From contig CAZMGD010000147.1 of assembly GCA_964565705.1 (NCBI GenBank), positions 1 to 8,142 of the forward strand: a DNA stretch of 8,142 nt, in the 5' to 3' direction. Shown here one piece after another: positions 1 to 7,373 of this stretch. The translations under genes were made by a program, and so were the position numbers. The notes beneath the pieces were generated by a model. The model was not told the origin of the DNA. It saw only the letters and a list, made by a program, of their open reading frames with translations, and did no database searches. The stretch is from CAZMGD01 sp964565705. GTDB taxonomy: Bacteria; Actinomycetota; Acidimicrobiia; Acidimicrobiales; Ilumatobacteraceae. How positions within the stretch are numbered: position 1 is the first letter of the stretch; each line of letters opens with the position of its first letter.

Positions 1-1068
1 CTGGACTGGCACGTGATGCAGCACTACGGGTTGCTCGACGAGGACCTCACCTACCCGCTGGATCGGGTGCCGCCGTTGGCGCTGGGCGAGCGGGCGTTCG
101 AGATCGTCATGGCCCGCCAGATGGCGGCGGACGAGCTGACGACGACGTGGTTCACCCGCCACCGCTCGACGCCGATCACCGAGCTGCCCGCCCACTGGCC
201 CGACGACTACCGCCGCCTGGTCGAGCGGCGCATCGAACGGATCGAGTCGGACCGCGACGTCGCCCTGATCGAACGCCCCGAGTGCAAGCGGCGCTGGGCC
301 AGCGAGGCGTGGGACGACCAGGTGCAGGAGGCATTGCGGCTGTGGCTGCTCGACCGCCTGGAGTCGTCGCGCTACTGGGGCGAGCAGCAGATCATGTCCA
401 CCCGGGCGCTCGCCGACCGGGTGCGCGCCGACGCCGACTTCGTCGAGGTGGCGCAGCTGTACGCGCACCGCGACGTCGACCTCGTCGACCTCGTGACCGA
501 CCTGGTGACCGCCGAAGCGGTGCCGTTCCTCGCCGCCTGGCGATACACCGACGCCGGCAAGCGGGTGCGGCGCGAGTGGGAGCACACCTGGGAGCTGCAG
601 CGGCGGGAAGACGCCGGCGACGACGTCGGCACGATCCCGGTGCCGCCGAAGTACGGCAAGGGCGACTTCGCCAAGCCGTCGTACTGGTCGCTGCGCGGCA
701 AGCTCGACGTGCCGAAGGAACGGTTCGTGTCGTACCCGGGAATCGCCCGCGAGAACGACCCCACGCCGCTGATCGGCTGGGCCGGTTGGAACCACCTCGA
801 CCGGGCGAACGCGCTCGCCCAGCTGCTCACGTCGGCCGACGCGGCAGGTCGTCCGGCGGAGCAGCAGGTGTCGCTGCTCGCCGGGTTGTGGGAGCTCGTG
901 CCGTGGCTGAAGCAGTGGCACAACGACATCGACCCGACGTTCGGCCAGCGCCTCGGCGACTTCTACGAGGACTTCACCCGCAGCCAGGCGGCGTCGCTCG
1001 GCTGCACCACCGACGACCTGGCTGCCTGGACGGCGCCGACGACGACGAAGCGAGCACGCACGCGATGA
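1..1068 (+). CDS. pglX: BREX-2 adenine-specific DNA methyltransferase PglX, C-terminal part (5' truncated by window)
   Basis: The reading frame is open from base 1 (L-D-W-H-V-M...) to a TGA at 1066-1068, giving 355 visible residues. The gene starts upstream, so the Met codon at 13 is internal. Full PglX proteins are roughly 1200 residues, and the SAM-binding and NPPY-type catalytic motifs lie outside the window; none is seen here. What is visible is the C-terminal region typical of BREX type 2 PglX: an LDWxV...YGLLDED segment at the left edge, YWSLRGKLDVPKERFVSYPG at visible residues 228-247, GWAGWNHLDR at 259-268 and WLKQWHND at 302-309. I recognise these from the family; they are probably part of specificity or accessory domains. 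In BREX the enzyme methylates adenine in a non-palindromic site of host DNA and is also needed for defence. The Lys/Arg-rich tail overlaps the pglY start. Family assignment rests on these motifs plus the pglY-pglZ-brxD context. Confidence 0.9.
   Translation: MDWHVMQHYGLLDEDLTYPLDRVPPLALGERAFEIVMARQMAADELTTTWFTRHRSTPITELPAHWPDDYRRLVERRIERIESDRDVALIERPECKRRWASEAWDDQVQEALRLWLLDRLESSRYWGEQQIMSTRALADRVRADADFVEVAQLYAHRDVDLVDLVTDLVTAEAVPFLAAWRYTDAGKRVRREWEHTWELQRREDAGDDVGTIPVPPKYGKGDFAKPSYWSLRGKLDVPKERFVSYPGIARENDPTPLIGWAGWNHLDRANALAQLLTSADAAGRPAEQQVSLLAGLWELVPWLKQWHNDIDPTFGQRLGDFYEDFTRSQAASLGCTTDDLAAWTAPTTTKRARTR
1065..1068 (+). other. pglX stop / pglY start overlap (ATGA)
   Basis: The pglY ATG (1065-1067) overlaps the pglX TGA (1066-1068). 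The bases upstream (GACGAAGCGAGCACGCACGCG) contain no good Shine-Dalgarno match; GAAG is the nearest and is too far away. This suggests that pglY is translated mainly by ribosomes that terminate on pglX and reinitiate. The overlap is seen directly; coupling is inferred. Confidence 0.8.
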
Positions 1069-4000
1069 CCGACCGACTTCTCGCCGACTACATCGACCTG
1101 CCCGACGAGGCCCAGCGCGGCGGGTTCGTGATCAGCCTCACCGACGCCGTCGGCAAGGCCCAGCAAACCCTCTCGACCTACGTGCTGACCCCCGACCTGC
1201 AACGGGCGTTCCGCGAAGCGCTGACGCTCGTCACGACCGCCGTCGGCAGCAACGCCAGCCGCGGCGCGTACATCCAGAGCAGCTTCGGCGGCGGCAAGAG
1301 CCACTTCCTGTCGGTGCTGACCCTCGCCCTCGAGCACGACCCGGCCACCCGGATGAAGGAGGGCTTGGCGGAGGTGCTCGCCGAGTACGACTCGCGCCTT
1401 CAGGGCCGCAAGTTCCTCGTCGTCACGATGAACATGATCGGGGCCAAGTCGGTCGAATCGGCGGTGTTCGGCGGCTACGTGCGCACGATCCAGGCCAAGC
1501 ACCCCGAGGCGCCGCTGCCCGCCGTGTACGTGGCCGACGGGCTGCTCGAGAACGCGAGGGCGCTGCGGGCCCAGTTCGGCGACGAGCGGTTCTTCGCCAC
1601 GCTCGGCTCGGGGCAGAGCACGGCCGGGTGGGGCGACCTCGCCGGCGGCTGGGACGCGGCCCGGTTCGACGCTGCGCTCGTCGCCCCGCCGGAGTCGACC
1701 GAGCGCGAGGCGCTGGTCAGCGCGCTGGTGTCGGGCCCGCTGCAGGCCGTGCCCGGCGCGGCGGCGGCCACCGGCGAGGGCATGCTGGCGATCGACCAGG
1801 GCATCGCCGCGATCAGCCGCCACGCCAACGCGCTCGGCTACGACGCCGTGGTGTTCATGCTCGACGAGCTGATCCTCTGGCTGGCCAGCCAGATGGCCGA
1901 CCAGGCGTTCGTCAACCGCGAGGGGCCGAAGGTGGCCAAGCTGGTCGAGTCGGGCAGCGACCACCGGCCGGCGCCGATCGTCGCCTTCCTGGCCCGCCAG
2001 AAGGATCTCAACGAACTGGTCGACGAGCACATGCCCCACGCCGACCAGCTGCGCTTCGGCACGGTGCTGGCGTGGTGGGAGGGCCGCTTCGCGAACATCC
2101 AGCTCGCCGAGGGCAACCTGCGCGCGATCGTCGAGAAGCGGCTGCTCGCGCCGAAGAGCCCGGCGGCCCGGGAGGCGATCGACCAGGCGTTCCGGGCGAC
2201 GACCGCCGCCGCCCACGGCGTCATCGACACGCTGTGCACGGCCACCGGCGACGTCAACGAGTTCCGCCAGGTGTACCCGTTCTCGCCGGCGCTGGTGTCG
2301 GCGCTGGTCGACCTCAGCTCGGTGCTGCAGCGCGAGCGCACGGCATTGCGGGTGCTGGCGCAGCTGCTGGTCGACCGTCGCGAGACGTTGCGCCTCGGCG
2401 ACCTCGTGCCGCTCGGCGACCTGTACGACGTGATCGCCGACGGCGACGAGCCGTTCAGCGCCCAGATCAAGGACTACTGGGACACGGCTCGCCGGCTGTA
2501 CCGCGTCAAGTTCCGACCGTGGCTGCTCGCCAAGTACGAGCTGACCGAGGCCCAGGTCGAGGCCGGCCAGGACACGCCGGCGTTCCGAGCGGGTGACCGG
2601 CTCGTCAAGACGTTGCTGCTGGCGGCGATCGTGCCGGGCAGCGCGACGCTCGGGAACCTGACCGCGAGCCGGCTCGCCGCGCTGAACCACGGGTCGATCA
2701 AGTCGCCGATCCCGAACCAGGAGCGCGCCGTCGTGGCCACGCTGCTGCGCGAGCTCAGCGCCGAGATCGGCGAGCTGAAGCTCGACGGCGACCCCGCCGA
2801 CCCGAACATCACCGTGCGCCTGCTCGACGTCGACACCGAGAGCGTGCTGCGCAAGGCCGAGGGCGAGGACACGCCAGGGGCTCGGCGTCAGGCGCTGCGC
2901 GACATGATCTTCGACTCGCTCGAGATCGACGGCGGGGCGGGCATGCTGCCGTCGAAGACGATCGTGTGGCGCGGCACCCGGCGCACCGTCGACGTCGTGT
3001 TCGGCAACCTCGCCGACCGCGACGACGTCAGCGACCAGGCCATGGTGGCGTCGGGCGAGCGTGTGAGGATCGTGCTCGACTTCCCGTTCGACTCCGAGGG
3101 GCGCACGGTCAAGGACGACCTCGCCCGGGCGGTCGACTTCGCCCGCGACCAGCCGCCGACGAGCACGCTGTGCTGGATCCCGCAGTTCTTCACCGCCAAG
3201 TCGCTGACCGACCTCGGCAACTTCGTCGTGTTGCACCGGGTGCTGAGCGGCGACAACTTCGAGCGCTACGCGTCGCACCTCGCCGTGCAGGACCGGCCCG
3301 TCGCCAAGCAGTTGCTGACCGGGCGCTACGACGCGCTGCGCGACCGGCTGCGCGTCGCCCTGCGCCAGGCATACCGGGTCGACGAGCCGCGGGAGGCGAT
3401 GGTCCTGCCGGGGCTGTCCGCCGACGAGCAGTTCGTGTCGCTGGACCCGAGCTTCGTGCCGCAGCGGCCCGTCGCCCTCGACCTGCGCGACGCGTTCGAG
3501 AAGCTGGCCGGCCAGCAGCTGGCCCACCGGTACCCGGACCACCCGGAGTTCGACGCCGAGATCAAGGTCGGCGACCTGCGCGCCGTGTACGCCGAGATCG
3601 CCCGCGGCGCGGCGCAGCGGTCGAAGCGCATCGACGTCGCCGCGCCGCCCACCCGCCGCCTGATGGCCCGGATCGCGAACAAGCTGCAGCTGGGCACGAT
3701 GTACGAGGCGCACTACGAGCCCGGCACGTTCTGGACCGAGCACATGGTGCGACGGCGGGCGGAGGAGAGCCCGGCGGTGCTGACGGTCGGCGACCTGCGC
3801 CGCTGGACCGACGACCCGCGGCCGCGCGGTCTGCCGCGCGAGATCCAGGATCTCGTGATCCTGACCGTCGCCGCCGAGTCCGACCTCGTGCTGATGCGTC
3901 ACGGGGCGGTCGTCACCGGCGAGATCGGTCGCGTCGACGACGACGTGGAGCTGCACACGCAGCAGGCGCCGCCCGAGGAGGACTGGACCGCCGCGGTGCA

Positions 4001-4718
4001 ACACGCCGCAAACGTCTTCGGGCTCGTCGCCCCGCCGATCCGGACAGCGGCAGCCGTCGCGCGCCTCGTCGGCGACCTGCGGACGAAGGCGGCCGAGTCG
4101 CGCAACCACTGCGTCGACCTCGTCGCCGAGCTGACGACGCGAGCGTCGACCGAGGGCATCGAGCCGTCGGCCGATCGGCTCGCCACGGCCGCCACGGCGC
4201 GGGCGCTGCTCGACGCGATCGCCAGGACGGCCGACGACGCCGAGCTGATCCACGCGGTCGCGACCACGGCGATCCCGACGAACGCCGCGGCGCTGGGGCG
4301 CAGCATCAGCTCGGCGCCTGCCGTGGTGCGGGCGCTGCGCGAGGCGAACTGGACGCTGCTCACCACCGCCCGGAACCTGACCGGCGAGTTCGCCGCCGAC
4401 GCCGACACGATCCGGGCCAAGGTGGCCGACGCGTTCACCCACGACGAGTTCGTCGTGTCGTTGCCGAGTGAGCTCGCCGCGGCCGGCGCGCTGGCGACCG
4501 ACCTGGTGAGCCGGGCGGTGAACCCTCCTCCGCCCCCGCCGCAGCCGGTCGCGGCTGCCGTCGGTCCCGCTCCGCAGCCGGTGCAGGCCAACGTCAACTT
4601 GGAAGGGCTGAGCCCGGCCGAGGCGCTCGCCCACGTCGAGCGGTTGCGCGCCGCCCTCGGGCAGACGAGCGCCGGGGCGAGCATCGACCTGAGCTGGACC
4701 ATCCGGACGTCGGAGTGA
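1065..4718 (+). CDS. pglY: BREX-2 P-loop ATPase PglY
   Basis: Complete gene of 1217 residues, close to the usual PglY size of about 1200-1300. The frame stays open upstream to 147, but that part is the out-of-frame shadow of pglX. Recognisable protein begins at MTDRLLADYIDLPDE, so ATG 1065 is the start. The N-terminal ATPase domain has a P-loop, SFGGGKSH (73-80), and a Walker B-like VVFMLDELILWLA (262-274), a segment I recognise as characteristic of PglY. PIVAFLARQKDL (304-315) follows and may be a sensor-like strand. Further family segments are LNHGSIKSPIPNQE (540-553), IVWRGTRRTVDVVFGN (633-648) and WIPQFFTAKSLTDLGNFVVL (704-723). The C terminus has a proline run (1154-1159), then a short tail ending in DLSWTIRTSE. 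No signal peptide or membrane segment is seen, so it is cytoplasmic. PglY is the type 2 counterpart of BrxC; ATPase activity was reported for the Streptomyces protein. Its exact role in BREX is unresolved. Confidence 0.95.
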   Translation: MTDRLLADYIDLPDEAQRGGFVISLTDAVGKAQQTLSTYVLTPDLQRAFREALTLVTTAVGSNASRGAYIQSSFGGGKSHFLSVLTLALEHDPATRMKEGLAEVLAEYDSRLQGRKFLVVTMNMIGAKSVESAVFGGYVRTIQAKHPEAPLPAVYVADGLLENARALRAQFGDERFFATLGSGQSTAGWGDLAGGWDAARFDAALVAPPESTEREALVSALVSGPLQAVPGAAAATGEGMLAIDQGIAAISRHANALGYDAVVFMLDELILWLASQMADQAFVNREGPKVAKLVESGSDHRPAPIVAFLARQKDLNELVDEHMPHADQLRFGTVLAWWEGRFANIQLAEGNLRAIVEKRLLAPKSPAAREAIDQAFRATTAAAHGVIDTLCTATGDVNEFRQVYPFSPALVSALVDLSSVLQRERTALRVLAQLLVDRRETLRLGDLVPLGDLYDVIADGDEPFSAQIKDYWDTARRLYRVKFRPWLLAKYELTEAQVEAGQDTPAFRAGDRLVKTLLLAAIVPGSATLGNLTASRLAALNHGSIKSPIPNQERAVVATLLRELSAEIGELKLDGDPADPNITVRLLDVDTESVLRKAEGEDTPGARRQALRDMIFDSLEIDGGAGMLPSKTIVWRGTRRTVDVVFGNLADRDDVSDQAMVASGERVRIVLDFPFDSEGRTVKDDLARAVDFARDQPPTSTLCWIPQFFTAKSLTDLGNFVVLHRVLSGDNFERYASHLAVQDRPVAKQLLTGRYDALRDRLRVALRQAYRVDEPREAMVLPGLSADEQFVSLDPSFVPQRPVALDLRDAFEKLAGQQLAHRYPDHPEFDAEIKVGDLRAVYAEIARGAAQRSKRIDVAAPPTRRLMARIANKLQLGTMYEAHYEPGTFWTEHMVRRRAEESPAVLTVGDLRRWTDDPRPRGLPREIQDLVILTVAAESDLVLMRHGAVVTGEIGRVDDDVELHTQQAPPEEDWTAAVQHAANVFGLVAPPIRTAAAVARLVGDLRTKAAESRNHCVDLVAELTTRASTEGIEPSADRLATAATARALLDAIARTADDAELIHAVATTAIPTNAAALGRSISSAPAVVRALREANWTLLTTARNLTGEFAADADTIRAKVADAFTHDEFVVSLPSELAAAGALATDLVSRAVNPPPPPPQPVAAAVGPAPQPVQANVNLEGLSPAEALAHVERLRAALGQTSAGASIDLSWTIRTSE

Positions 4719-4733
4719 GCGGAGCCCGCCCAG
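4719..4733 (+). promoter_or_regulatory. pglY-pglZ gap with Shine-Dalgarno GGAG for pglZ
   Basis: This 15-base gap is the only non-coding sequence in the window. GGAG at 4721-4724 lies 9 bases before the GTG at 4734. That is a reasonable Shine-Dalgarno position and supports GTG 4734 as the pglZ start. The gap is too short for a separate promoter or terminator. Confidence 0.7.
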
Positions 4734-7373
4734 GTGACTGAGCTGCGGGCCACCGCCGCGCAGCTGCGCGCCCTCGGCCGGTCCACCAGCGACCGCGTGC
4801 TGCTCGTGCGCGCCGAGCCGGTGTGGACCGAGCCGGCGCGGCTGCAGGTCGGCGGCCGCACCGCCGACGTGGTGCCCGCGGCCACCGTGCTCGCCGTCCG
4901 CGACGCGCTCGCCCACCATCGCGGCTCCGAGCTGCTGATCGTGCTGACCGACCGGCCCGAGACCGAGTTGGGCCTCGACGTGCTGGCCCGGGTGTCGCGC
5001 CAGCAGGTGCGCCGACTCGACCCGGCCGAGCTGATCCGCAGCGAGCTGGGCCTGCGCGGGCTGGACCCGAAGCTGGCGCAGGTGCAGCACCGATGGCTGC
5101 TGCAGGCGTTCGTCGCCGCCCGCCCCGCCGACGGCTGGGAGAAGCCGCCGAGCGGGTTCCTGAACTACGAGGACGCGCTGCGCCAGGTGCTGGAGCGCGC
5201 CGTGGGCCTGCCCGCGGAGCCGGCGCTGGATGACGTGGTCGAGTGGCTGTCGGCGCCGGGGGCCCAGGACCGGTTGCGCGCCGCCGGACCCGACGTGGGC
5301 GCCGGCGTGGCCGCCGCGCTGTCCGAGCGAGTCGGCGGGCCGACGTCGCTGCTGCTCGGACTCGCCGCCGCGGGCCGGGTGGACGACCTCGTCGCCGCCG
5401 GCGTCGTGGCCCGGGTGCTGCGGGCCGGCCCCGACGACCCCGACCTGATCGCGGCACGGGTGCGGTTCGACCTCGAGCTCGGCGACGTGCAGCTTTCGGC
5501 CGCGGATGCGCTGGCGTGGGCCGACGCGGCGGAGGCGGTCGTGCGCCGCCGGTTCGCCGCCGAGGGCCGCGCCGCGGTGGACCCGTGGCTGCACCGCGCC
5601 GAGCAGCTCGTCGCCACCGTCGGGGCGACGGCGCATCGCGCCACGAGCGACGTGCTGCCGAGCGGGCTCGACGCCCGGCTGGACGCGTTCGGGCTGGCGC
5701 TCGACGCCGTGCTCGACGATCCGAGCGAGCGCGCGGTGCAGGCACCGGAGCACACGGCGGCGCAGGTGGCTTCCCACCTCCTGGCAGCGGATCAGACCGG
5801 TCGGCTGGCCGGCATGGACGCCGCGCTGCGCCTGGCGCGGCGGCTCGTGTTCCAGCCCGCGGCGCCGGTCCCGTCGCTGCCGTCGCTGGCTGCCGCCTAC
5901 GTGCACGACGGAGCCTGGGTGGATCGCGCCCGGCTACGGGTGCGCCGCGGCGATCGATCGCCGATCGTCGCCGCGGCGTACAGCCGGTTGCTCGGCGTCG
6001 TCGACGCCGAGCGCGAGGCGGGCAACCGCGAGTTCGCCGCCCAGCTCGCCGAGTGGTCGCGCGGCGAGGCGCCGGAGTCGGCGGCGCTGCTGCCACTGGA
6101 ACGGGTGCTGGACCGCATCGTGGCTCCACTCGCGGCCTCGGGCCCGGTGCTGCTCGCCGTGGTGGACGGCACCAGCTGGTCCGTCGCCCTCGACCTGATC
6201 GACGACGCCCGGCACCTCGGATGGGTGCGGTTGCAGCAGGATGCCGACGTGCCGATCGGCGTGGCCGCGCTGCCGACGGTCACCGAGTCGTCGCGCACGA
6301 GCCTGCTGTGCGGCCGCCTGGTGAGCGGCCACGCTGCGGACGAGCAGGCCGGCTTCACCGGCCATCCGTCGTTGCGCGCCGTGCCCGGCCCGCCGCCACG
6401 CTTGTTCCACAAGGCGATGCTGACGACGGCCGGCGGTGAGGCGCTGGCCCCCGATCTGCGCGACGCCGTCGCCGACCCGGCGCAGCGCGTCGTCGGCGTC
6501 GTGATCAACGCGGTGGACGACCACCTCAGCCGCGGGCAGCAGATCCGGGTCGAGTGGACCACCGAGTCGGTGGCCCCGCTCGGCGACCTGTTGGTCGAAG
6601 CGGCAGCGGCCGGGCGCACCGTGGTGCTGGTCAGCGACCACGGCCACGTGCTGGACGAGGGCCGCGTCGTGCAGCACGGCGTCGCCGAGGCCGGCGAGCG
6701 GTGGCGCCCGGCGGACCGGCCGCCTGTGGACGGCGAGGTCGCGGTGTCGGGGCCGCGCGTGCTGCTCGGTGGCGGCAGCATCGTCGCCCCCGCTTCCGAG
6801 CTGATCCGCTACGGCCCGCCGAAGCACGGCTACCACGGCGGCCTGGCGCCACAGGAGGTGCTGGTGCCGATCGTCGTGCTGGCCCGGGCGACGGGCATCC
6901 CCGACGGGTGGGGGCAGCGCGCCGACGACACCCCGCGCTGGTGGCGGGCGGATGCAACCCGCGAGGAGGCTCCGCTGATCGGCCTTGCCGCGCCGGCGCC
7001 GCCGGCGGTGGCGCATCAGCCCGGGTTGTTCGACGAGCCAGCACCGCCCGCCGCCGCTGCCGCCCGCGCCGGCTGGATCGACGCCCTGCTGGCGTCACCG
7101 GTGTTCGCCGCCCGCCGCAACGTGCTGCAGCGCGGGCGGATCGACGACGACCGCGTCGCCACCACGCTGGCGGTGCTCGACGCCCGCGGGGGAGTGGTGC
7201 TGAAGCACACGCTCGCCGACGACGTCGGCACGCCGCTGTTCCGCCTCGACGGCTACCTGCAGATGCTGGCCGCCGCCCTCAACGTCGACGGGTACGCGGT
7301 GCTCGAGGTGCAGGGCGAGTCGGTGGTGCTGAACCGCGGGCTGCTGCTGACCCAGTTCGGGGTGGACGGGTGA
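4734..7373 (+). CDS. pglZ: BREX-2 alkaline-phosphatase-fold protein PglZ
   Basis: Complete gene of 879 residues, a usual size for type 2 PglZ, with GTG start at 4734 behind GGAG. The N-terminal half (about 1-460) is a mostly helical Ala/Arg/Asp-rich region without motifs I can name. The PglZ domain of the alkaline phosphatase superfamily follows: VVDGTS (476-481), where D478 would bind metal and T480 or S481 is a candidate nucleophile; LPTVTESSRTSLLCG (513-527); FHK (558-560); NAVDDHL (592-598); SDHGH (634-638); and KHGYHGG (697-703) followed by PQEV. The Asp and His residues expected to coordinate metal therefore look intact. A Pro/Ala-rich linker (about 750-780) leads to a C-terminal domain (781-879) of winged-helix appearance. 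PglZ is the one protein shared by all BREX types and is thought to act in the core defence complex; its substrate is not certain. In Streptomyces, PglZ was reported to counter PglX toxicity. Placement after pglY and before brxD fits type 2. Confidence 0.95.
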   Translation: MTELRATAAQLRALGRSTSDRVLLVRAEPVWTEPARLQVGGRTADVVPAATVLAVRDALAHHRGSELLIVLTDRPETELGLDVLARVSRQQVRRLDPAELIRSELGLRGLDPKLAQVQHRWLLQAFVAARPADGWEKPPSGFLNYEDALRQVLERAVGLPAEPALDDVVEWLSAPGAQDRLRAAGPDVGAGVAAALSERVGGPTSLLLGLAAAGRVDDLVAAGVVARVLRAGPDDPDLIAARVRFDLELGDVQLSAADALAWADAAEAVVRRRFAAEGRAAVDPWLHRAEQLVATVGATAHRATSDVLPSGLDARLDAFGLALDAVLDDPSERAVQAPEHTAAQVASHLLAADQTGRLAGMDAALRLARRLVFQPAAPVPSLPSLAAAYVHDGAWVDRARLRVRRGDRSPIVAAAYSRLLGVVDAEREAGNREFAAQLAEWSRGEAPESAALLPLERVLDRIVAPLAASGPVLLAVVDGTSWSVALDLIDDARHLGWVRLQQDADVPIGVAALPTVTESSRTSLLCGRLVSGHAADEQAGFTGHPSLRAVPGPPPRLFHKAMLTTAGGEALAPDLRDAVADPAQRVVGVVINAVDDHLSRGQQIRVEWTTESVAPLGDLLVEAAAAGRTVVLVSDHGHVLDEGRVVQHGVAEAGERWRPADRPPVDGEVAVSGPRVLLGGGSIVAPASELIRYGPPKHGYHGGLAPQEVLVPIVVLARATGIPDGWGQRADDTPRWWRADATREEAPLIGLAAPAPPAVAHQPGLFDEPAPPAAAAARAGWIDALLASPVFAARRNVLQRGRIDDDRVATTLAVLDARGGVVLKHTLADDVGTPLFRLDGYLQMLAAALNVDGYAVLEVQGESVVLNRGLLLTQFGVDG
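7370..7373 (+). other. pglZ stop / brxD start overlap (GTGA)
   Basis: The GTG start of brxD (7370-7372) overlaps the pglZ TGA (7371-7373). The only ribosome-binding candidate is a G-rich GGGGTGG at 7359-7365, a poor and closely spaced match. As at the pglX-pglY junction, translational coupling is the simplest reading, but it is inferred. Confidence 0.75.

Noticed and set aside
147..1064. In-frame upstream extension of pglY, giving a 1523-residue protein.
   Set aside because: The extension overlaps nearly all of the visible pglX in another frame and reads as Arg/Ala/Pro-rich shadow. PglY homologues start at the residues encoded from 1065.
2966..4471. A 501-codon + strand frame inside pglY, and similar Arg-rich frames at 1628-2596, 4823-5233, 5243-6439 and 5506-6198.
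   Set aside because: They are alternative frames of pglY or pglZ with Arg/Gly/Ala-rich translations, no recognisable motif and no ribosome-binding context of their own.
963..5906. A 1647-codon open frame on the - strand covering pglY and part of pglZ.
   Set aside because: Long antisense frames are common in very GC-rich genes because stop codons are AT-rich. Its translation is Arg/Gly/Ala/His-rich low-complexity protein, and the + strand genes carry recognisable family motifs throughout.
5934..7016. Antisense frames at 5934-7016 and 5897-6781 opposite the PglZ catalytic domain.
   Set aside because: The + strand carries all the conserved metal-site motifs of PglZ here; the antisense translations are low-complexity Arg/His/Ser-rich.
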